Source: Trema orientale (Eukaryota > Streptophyta > Magnoliopsida > Rosales > Cannabaceae). From it: a DNA stretch of 64,000 bases. The translations under genes were made by a program, and so were the position numbers. Shown here in pieces: positions 57,800-64,000 of this stretch. The DNA lies in NCBI GenBank assembly GCA_002914845.1, contig JXTC01000026.1:1428870-1492869 (forward strand), read 5' to 3'. The stretch's first letter is position 1. The number at the start of each line of letters is the position of its first letter. A model generated the notes under the pieces. The model had not been told where the DNA came from and ran no database searches. It saw only the letters and a list, made by a program, of their open reading frames with translations.

Positions 57800-59079
57800 T
57801 ATATGTAATGGAATTATATGTTTAGAATGTGTAAAATTTATAAAGTATGGTATGAATATTGGTATGTGTAAAATTGAATAATAAGTAATAAAAAATTAGA
57901 AATGAATAAAAAGAAAAAAACACTAAATACAAATAATAGTGTGATGCCTAACATTCGGACTCTGCAGACACAAGCAGTCTCAGGCATCTGTAACTCATGA
58001 TTCCGAAAAATATCCTATATTGTCGGCTACGTATCATATAAATGAGGCAATAGGTGATGACATATTCGGTGTAAGTTGAGGGCACATGAAGGGAGTTGAT
58101 CGAGTGCTCCAACGATCTAAGAATGCTTCTAGTTTTTCTGCTACATAGTATCCAAACAACAACCACAACCTGAAGAAGTCGATCTCATACTCACTCAATT
58201 GATGGATACTCAAAAGTATTGATGATTAGTACTTTTAATTTATGTTTTATGTATGTTAGAATATTATGATATTTTATGTAATTTTTTATTATGACTAATG
58301 ATATTTTAATTAAGGATAGTTATAATTTGATTTTACTTGAAAAAGTTACCGATTAATATCAATACCAATTATATTGTTTCAACAATTAAATTAATTTTTT
58401 TTAAAAATATAAAAATATGTCGTCGTAATAAAGAACTATTGTGATAATAGGACTTTTTGACTATGAAAAAATCATTATTTAGAACTTCTTCATGATCAAA
58501 ACGTCTTTGACACTCATAAAAATGTCAATTTTAAATAATTGCACCAAAAGAAGTCATTTTTGTCCAAGTTAGTCCTACCCCTTTTCTCTTGTAAGAAACC
58601 TCAAAACTTTGAAAAATTCGATTCTACTTAATTTCATAGAAAGTTTGATACCTAACATTTTTTAGAGGGAGGAAGAGAAAAAAGCAAAAGTCTAAAGCTC
58701 TATTACTAGGATTCTTGGTGGAAAAAAAAATTATTAGGGAAAAGAAAAAAGAAAGCAAAAAATATTATCCTAAAATTTTATAAAACTTTACTTTGAAACT
58801 TTTCTATAATCTAATAAATTTGTTAAAATTTCGTATACTAAAAATGACATCAAATCCAACTTTCGCCCTCTTCTGGATTTTTTTTTTTATGAATTTTTGT
58901 TTACATCTAAATAATAAAAAATAAAATCCCTTGAATTTTTTTTTATTTCCCTTAAAAAATCCAGGTTCTAATAAGGGCCTTAGTAGTTAAGGTGCACAAA
59001 AAATGAGCTAGAAAAGAATTGGTAAAAGTCCTATCACTAGTTTTTTAAAAAAGTAATATAAAAAATATGACCTTTCTAA
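57800..59079. other. Intergenic
   Basis: No gene recognised. 57940-58220 is less AT-rich with a minus-strand open frame of unknown origin. 58470-58580 (AAAAATGTCAATTTT, GCACCAAAAGAAGTCATTTT) resembles one end of the 4924-type MULE family, without a visible partner. Confidence 0.4.
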
Positions 59080-59405
59080 AATAATTATTTTTCTGTACGA
59101 TATTCAGTAGCATTTTTCTAAATATTTTGATTACAAGAACCGAAAAGCTAATTTTGTTACTGAAATTGAGAAACTAATTTAATTTTTTGTAACTAATAAC
59201 CAAATCGCAAAAAACCTAATTTGATTACCGAAAATCTAAAAATAAATATTATTAGAAACTAAAGAAAAATATTACTTGAATGGAAACTAAAAACTAATTT
59301 GGTTACTAGAAACCGATAAACTAATTTAGTTTCCTGTAACAAAAATATTTAGAAAAATAATTTTAAATGTTGTACAGAAAAATAATTATTCTGGGAATAT
59401 CATAT
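59080..59405. repeat. Foldback repeat R3, related in plan to R2
   Basis: AATAATTATTTTTCTGTAC and TTTTTCTAAATATTTTGATT on the left are inverted on the right. The centre alternates GGTTACTAGAAACC-like motifs. Confidence 0.6.
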
Positions 59406-60622
59406 TTTAGCATTATTTTTGAAAACTTAGAAATGAGTGTCCTAAGTCCCTTAAGAATTTGGCCACTAATTAGAAACACAGCCCAATTCGCCTGATGGGT
59501 TGCCATCGGTGGACCTGGAAACAGCTTTTCTACACCACACCTTCACTTTCTCCTCTTCATTATAGCAAAAAGGGAAAGAAACAGCCCTATCATTTCTCAT
59601 CACCGCTCATTCCATCGAATACATATAATATATATTGCCTGAAAAATTTCTTGAATATATGTGGTACACTTCCGTTAGAAAATGGTATAGCTAGGGACAC
59701 TAAGATGTGTGCCAAATTCTTACACAGTGTGAATTTGGCAAACTGACTTGACCTAAATCACAGATTAGTTTGTTACATGAATTTTGCTATAAAGAAGTTT
59801 TCCCTAGCATTACTCTCACGTTATTTTCTTTCGGTCACTTTTTTATATCAAATTCGTTAATTGACACACGACGTAAGACATGATGTAATAGCTTTCACAA
59901 ACCTCGTGACTACTACGATTCTACTTTATTGCTTAACTACTACAGTTCCCCCTACCCTACTACTTTAATCCATTATGCTTTCCTTTTTCTACGCATCATC
60001 CATAAATTGACTTGCACTATTAAAGTCATTACAATCTACTCCATGTTTTCTACTGACAACAATAATATAAAAGCATTAACCAAAAGTCCACAAATGCGAA
60101 AAGAAATTGGTGACGATAAACTGTTCTTAGGCAGCTAATTAAGAAAAAAAATCCCAACTTACTTGAATTTTTTGAGAGAAAAAGAATTCTAAGCTATTTT
60201 ATTTTTTTGTTTATATTAAAACAAAAAATGATATTTTTTTTTTCCAAAAACTCGAAAATTTGATTTAATATTATTTTTTAATATATAAAATTTTGACATA
60301 TTAATTAGTAAAATTAAAAATATTAAAATAAAATTTTATAAACTTTTAGGAAAAAATTTTCCTCACAATTTTTCTTTCCTCTAAAATCTGGATTGGAAAA
60401 AGGAGCCTAATGAAAAATGGACAAACCCATTGGTTTTGTTTACATGTACGGCAAGGAATGAAGAGAGCAACAGCTTACATTTTCACCACACAATATTTTA
60501 TGTGGCACTGGTGCATGTCCAAATCTACACCAATGGTATAGACAGAGACAAACTATATAGGTACATATACGCGCCATAGTCGTCAGTCATCAATCAGTAA
60601 AATCCACAAGCATTATTAAATC
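59406..60622. other. Upstream region of the fourth UGT
   Basis: No gene recognised. TATATA at 60554-60559, 64 bp before the ATG, is a plausible TATA box. Confidence 0.45.
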
Positions 60623-62062
60623 ATGGAAAAGGCTGAGCTGGTTTTCATACCGGCGCCGGCAAGAGGCCACCTGGTATCCATGGTTGAGTTAGCAAACGAG
60701 TTATTGAGTCGAGACAATCGCTTCTCCGTGACGGTTCTTGTCATAAACTCACCATGGGAGCTTACTTCTCCACCACTGCCTGCTAACTCCGAAGCCCGCA
60801 TTCAATTCCTTGAAGTTCCCAAACCACTACAGCTTCCTCCATTAGAGCTTCTCCATGAGTCCGTCGAAAACTACATCACCTCATACATAGCGAGTCACAA
60901 GTCCCAAGTCAAAGACATCATAGTCAACCGTTTCTCCACAACGATGACGAAGTCGTCGTTTCGGCTTTCCGGGTTGGTCGTCGATATGTTCTGCACCGCC
61001 ATGAACGACGTCGCCGCGGAACTCGGGGTTCCCTCCTACTTGTTCTTCGCCTCCGGCGCCGGCTTCCTCGGCTTCGCGCTCTACCTCCACAGCCGCCGCG
61101 AACTCGGCGGCGCAGAGTTCGAGGAATCGGACCCAGAGTCCGACATACCGAGTTACGCCAACCCAGTCCCGGCCAAGGCTTTGCCTTCTTTTGCGTTCAA
61201 CAAGCGAGGCGGGTTCGCGTCCTTCGCGAGTCACGGCGGAGAGTTCAGGAGGACCAAGGGTATTATCGTCAATACGGTGCTGGAGTTGGAATCCCATGCG
61301 GTCGGCTCACTCTCCGACGGCGTAACTCCGCCGGTTTACACCGTTGGGCCGCTTCTGGACCTTAAAGGTAAGACCGATCAGCAACGATGCGACCAGGCCC
61401 AACGTGGCAAGATCATGACGTGGCTCGATGGCCAGCCTCCGAAGTCCGTGGTGTTCCTCTGCTTCGGAAGCAACGGGACCTTCGGTGCACCCCAGCTGAG
61501 AGAGATCGCCACTGGGCTCGAGCGCAGCGGTCAAAGGTTCTTGTGGTCCGTACGCAGAGCCCCGCCGCAGGGCAAATTTGTCCCCGAGGATTACGCGGAC
61601 ACCGATGATTTTCTTCCACGTGGATTCTCGGCGAGGACGAGGGGGAAAGGGATGCTGTGCGGGTGGGCCCCACAGGTCGAGGTGCTGGCCCACGAGGCCA
61701 TCGTGGGGTTCGTGTCGCACTGCGGCTGGAACTCGATACTGGAGAGCGTGTGGTTCGGAGTGCCGATCGCCACGTGGCCGATGTACGCGGAGCAACAGAT
61801 CAACGCGTTTCAGATGGTGAGGGATCTGGAGTTGGCCGTGGAGCTGAGATTGGACTACAGAAGGGACGGCGGCGATCATCTAGTGACGGCGGAGGAGATA
61901 GAGAGAGCCGTTGGATGCGTGATGGAGGGTGGTGATGGTGGTAAGGTGAGGAAGAGGGTGGAGGAGATGAGTGAGAAGTGCCGTAGGGCTGTTGTGAAAG
62001 GTGGGTCTTCGTTCGAGTCATTTGGACGCTTCATTGAGGCTGTTTTGGCAAACCTCTTATGA
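60623..62062 (+). CDS. UDP-glycosyltransferase, UGT71-like, diverged
   Basis: Intact 479-residue, intronless family-1 glycosyltransferase, expected in the cytosol and using a UDP-sugar, most likely UDP-glucose. The start [19 protein letters not shown] puts the catalytic His at residue 16; Asp121 lies in VVDMFC. The donor domain has CFGSNG (where relatives read CFGSMG) and a complete PSPG box, W348 to Q391. Within the box [19 protein letters not shown] carries V for G and I for T at positions usually GGF and NST. The terminal Gln suits UDP-glucose. It is the only UGT here on the plus strand, far from the others, and has higher G+C with many arginine codons, so it is an older lineage than the minus-strand trio. 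The acceptor is unknown. Confidence 0.95.
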   Translation: MEKAELVFIPAPARGHLVSMVELANELLSRDNRFSVTVLVINSPWELTSPPLPANSEARIQFLEVPKPLQLPPLELLHESVENYITSYIASHKSQVKDIIVNRFSTTMTKSSFRLSGLVVDMFCTAMNDVAAELGVPSYLFFASGAGFLGFALYLHSRRELGGAEFEESDPESDIPSYANPVPAKALPSFAFNKRGGFASFASHGGEFRRTKGIIVNTVLELESHAVGSLSDGVTPPVYTVGPLLDLKGKTDQQRCDQAQRGKIMTWLDGQPPKSVVFLCFGSNGTFGAPQLREIATGLERSGQRFLWSVRRAPPQGKFVPEDYADTDDFLPRGFSARTRGKGMLCGWAPQVEVLAHEAIVGFVSHCGWNSILESVWFGVPIATWPMYAEQQINAFQMVRDLELAVELRLDYRRDGGDHLVTAEEIERAVGCVMEGGDGGKVRKRVEEMSEKCRRAVVKGGSSFESFGRFIEAVLANLL

Positions 62063-62242
62063 AATTGGATAATGGCAATTGTACCAAAATGGTACTCAAA
62101 TGGCACAAATTTTTTTTAATACTAACATATGTGCTATTTGATACTAAAATTTGTATCAAACTTTTAATGCTAACATATGTACCATTTGAGTTAGCAATTT
62201 TAGCCAAAATTTGAGCTAATTTGTATGCTTATTCTCGTAAGA

Positions 62243-62248
62243 AATAAA
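62243..62248 (+). terminator. Polyadenylation signal of the fourth UGT
   Basis: AATAAA about 180 bp after the stop codon. The 3' UTR before it contains inverted phrases (ACATATGTACCATTTGAGTT and AAATGGTACTCAAATGGCAC) that could pair. Confidence 0.5.
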
Positions 62249-62825
62249 AGAAAGCAAGATGTGTATAGCTTAAAAAAAAAAAAAAAAAGATGTGTATCGA
62301 TAATAAAAAATTTTAAAATTTTTTTTATGCAAGAAAATTTAGTCTCTCTTTTAATATGTACTATTTTATTTGTCTTTTTTTTTTTTTGTTGAGATTACTA
62401 ATGCTTAAATTTTATATCTTCAACATGCCGGACATTGATCCTATGACCCCATTATTTGTCTGTTGTGACTGAACAGAGAACCTAACAAAAAATCCAGAGA
62501 GTGGATTCCAATCCCAATATGTATGCTTTCTAAGACTAAAGTCATTTACTCAATGACGAATCCTCATTCTGTTTATAATTCAATAATTAGTTTTGAAAAT
62601 TAGGGAGATATATGTGTGTGTATATATATATATATGCATCTTTGGTGGGGGGATAAATCTCATTTCAAATTCTAGTTAGAACATAGAATTAGCAAAGGTC
62701 GAATATTATTGTGATGATAACCATTTTCAAATGAATGGCAAAAGTCAAAACTAGTAGAACATTATATGTATGAATCAGGATAATAGAACATGTTCACTTA
62801 TCTGAAAGTGCTAGAGGTACAAGTT

Positions 62826-62969
62826 GTCATATTTATTACAAGCAGTCTACAGAAACTATAATAATATTGTGCTGATTAACAGTGTATGAACTAGTTGCTC
62901 ATATTTATTACAAGCAGTTTACAGAAACTATAATAATATTATGCTGATTAACAGTGTATGAACTAGTTG
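62826..62969. repeat. 72-bp tandem duplication
   Basis: CATATTTATTACAAGCAGT starts at 62828 and again at 62900, and both copies continue to AACAGTGTATGAACTAGTTG with very few differences. Confidence 0.9.
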
Positions 62970-63425
62970 CCCATTTTCATTTCACAACTTACAGTGTTAC
63001 ACCATATATAAATGTCAATATATTATCTGCACAAGTATTAGCTTCCATAGATTTGGATTTGAAAAAAAAAAAAAAGACAAAATACACACACACACAAAAA
63101 CATGCACCAGTCCATGCAAAAATTAAAATCTCCTAGTCATTAAAAATGCATTAAGAAATGAACATAATATCTTGTCGTTGCAGTAGCTAAACAGTGAATT
63201 ATCGGCCTATTACTTTAGCGGGCTAATTTCTCATAAAAAAATATCTACACCTATAAGCAATAGAAATTTTACTTTTTTTTTTTTTTTTTAACATGAAAAA
63301 TAAACGCAGAAATAAAACCTAATGAAAGTTGACTTTTGTCGTTGGCATAGATTTTTCATTAAGAATTTGGCTGCCAAATAGTACTGCCTAAATTTCAAGA
63401 ACAGTGTCGTTATATATCTCTCAAG

Positions 63426-63665
63426 TTTTGGACCAACTGAGCTAGCCCCAATTAATCCATTTTATATGTAACTTAATCATATATAAATACGTCACTTTTT
63501 CTCGATATGGATTAGTAAACTTACCTTCAATTAAATTTTTGAATTAATGGCACAACTGGACTTTGGACCAACTGAGCTAGCCTCAGTTGGCCCCTTTCAT
63601 ATGTAATTTAATCATACATAAATACGTTATTTCCCATCTATTTTTTCTGGATATGAATTAGGTCT
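63426..63665 (-). repeat. Tandem pair carrying SINE 5' ends
   Basis: Two copies about 135 bp apart start with GGACCAACTGAGCTAGCC, which on the minus strand is the GGCTAGCTCAGTTGGTCC head of the SINE at 7305. Only the first 20-35 bases of the SINE are present. The following TATGTAATTTAATCATACAT-like sequence is duplicated too, so a truncated SINE was copied with its flank. Confidence 0.7.
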
Positions 63666-64000
63666 CTTATCTTCCCACTTTTTTTTTTTAAAGAAATATC
63701 TAAAAAATAAAATTAATTATTAAATTCTCACTTTTTGTATCCCTAATCATCCCCAAAAGTAACTACAGTATAAAATTTTCCTCTTTTATTCATACGCAAT
63801 ATTATAATTAATTATTCTTTTTTCATCAATTTTCATCTTCTTCACTTTATCGTTCTCCATGTTTGAGTTTTAAACCTTATTACTTGGTTTTTTGTTGTAA
63901 CAAAGCAAAAATTGTGAAGGTACATGGGGAAATTACTTATTTTCTAGTAAGGTTAAAATTTACAATATTAATATGTTGATTGAGAAAAATAAAATAAAAT

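Larger units (their letters stand above)
62249..64000. other. Terminal intergenic region
   Basis: No gene recognised. Holds a TA microsatellite near 62620 and the two tandem duplications listed separately. Confidence 0.4.

Noticed and set aside
61307-61879. 190-residue minus-strand frame opposite the fourth UGT
   Set aside because: Antisense frame kept open by the high G+C of the UGT gene; no recognisable domain.
1-64000. A dedicated biosynthetic gene cluster around the UGTs
   Set aside because: No cytochrome P450, acyltransferase, terpene synthase, methyltransferase or transporter gene was seen; only UGT copies and a PPR gene, so a local family expansion is the simpler reading.

Overview
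AT-rich nuclear DNA from a flowering plant, most probably a eudicot. The evidence is intronless family-1 UDP-glycosyltransferase (UGT) genes with the plant PSPG box, a PLS-class pentatricopeptide-repeat (PPR) organelle editing factor, Ty1/copia and LINE remnants, a tRNA-derived SINE and many MITEs, with no bacterial gene organisation. The species cannot be named from the sequence.

Genes. Four UGT71-type glycosyltransferase loci are spread over 61 kb. The first (1422-2893, minus) is broken by one frameshift in a C-run. Two close paralogues (11851-13317 and 27291-28781, minus) are intact and share about 650 bp of upstream sequence. A more diverged, GC-richer member (60623-62062, plus) is intact. 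One intact PPR gene (45767-48229, minus) looks like the orthologue of Arabidopsis At3g22150 (AEF1/MPR25). Just downstream of it are short exons on the same strand that splice in phase and end in a stop; I cannot name that gene. A single orphan exon of a microsomal glutathione S-transferase 3 gene lies at 10560-10729.

Between genes the window is almost all transposon debris, much of it nested and with readable target-site duplications (TSDs). Around 4.9-7.5 kb there is a 1.85 kb Mutator-like (MULE) element with gene-like cargo and a SINE with a 16-bp TSD. At 14-16.6 kb a long foldback element is split by a solo LTR. At 16.9-26.7 kb there are dispersed foldback repeats, a second MULE, a copia fragment and a hAT-type element (perfect 8-bp TSD) carrying a nested MITE. 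At 30.2-33.2 kb are two more MULE-type elements. At 33.6 kb is a copia gag fragment. At 35.4-42.3 kb is a full-length but dead copia element, with a MITE in only one of its LTRs. At 48.6-52.1 kb is a LINE interrupted by two MITEs. At 53.6-55.9 kb is a non-autonomous CACTA element.

How it fits together. The UGTs are expected to be cytosolic enzymes that move glucose (or another UDP-sugar) onto small phenolic or hormone acceptors. The two close copies look like a dispersed tandem duplication that carried its promoter along. The PPR gene is probably an old resident gene unrelated to glycosylation. I found no convincing new multi-gene system. The most unusual material is a MULE-type family whose copies share ends but differ inside, the conserved UGT promoter block, and the unidentified spliced exons after the PPR gene.
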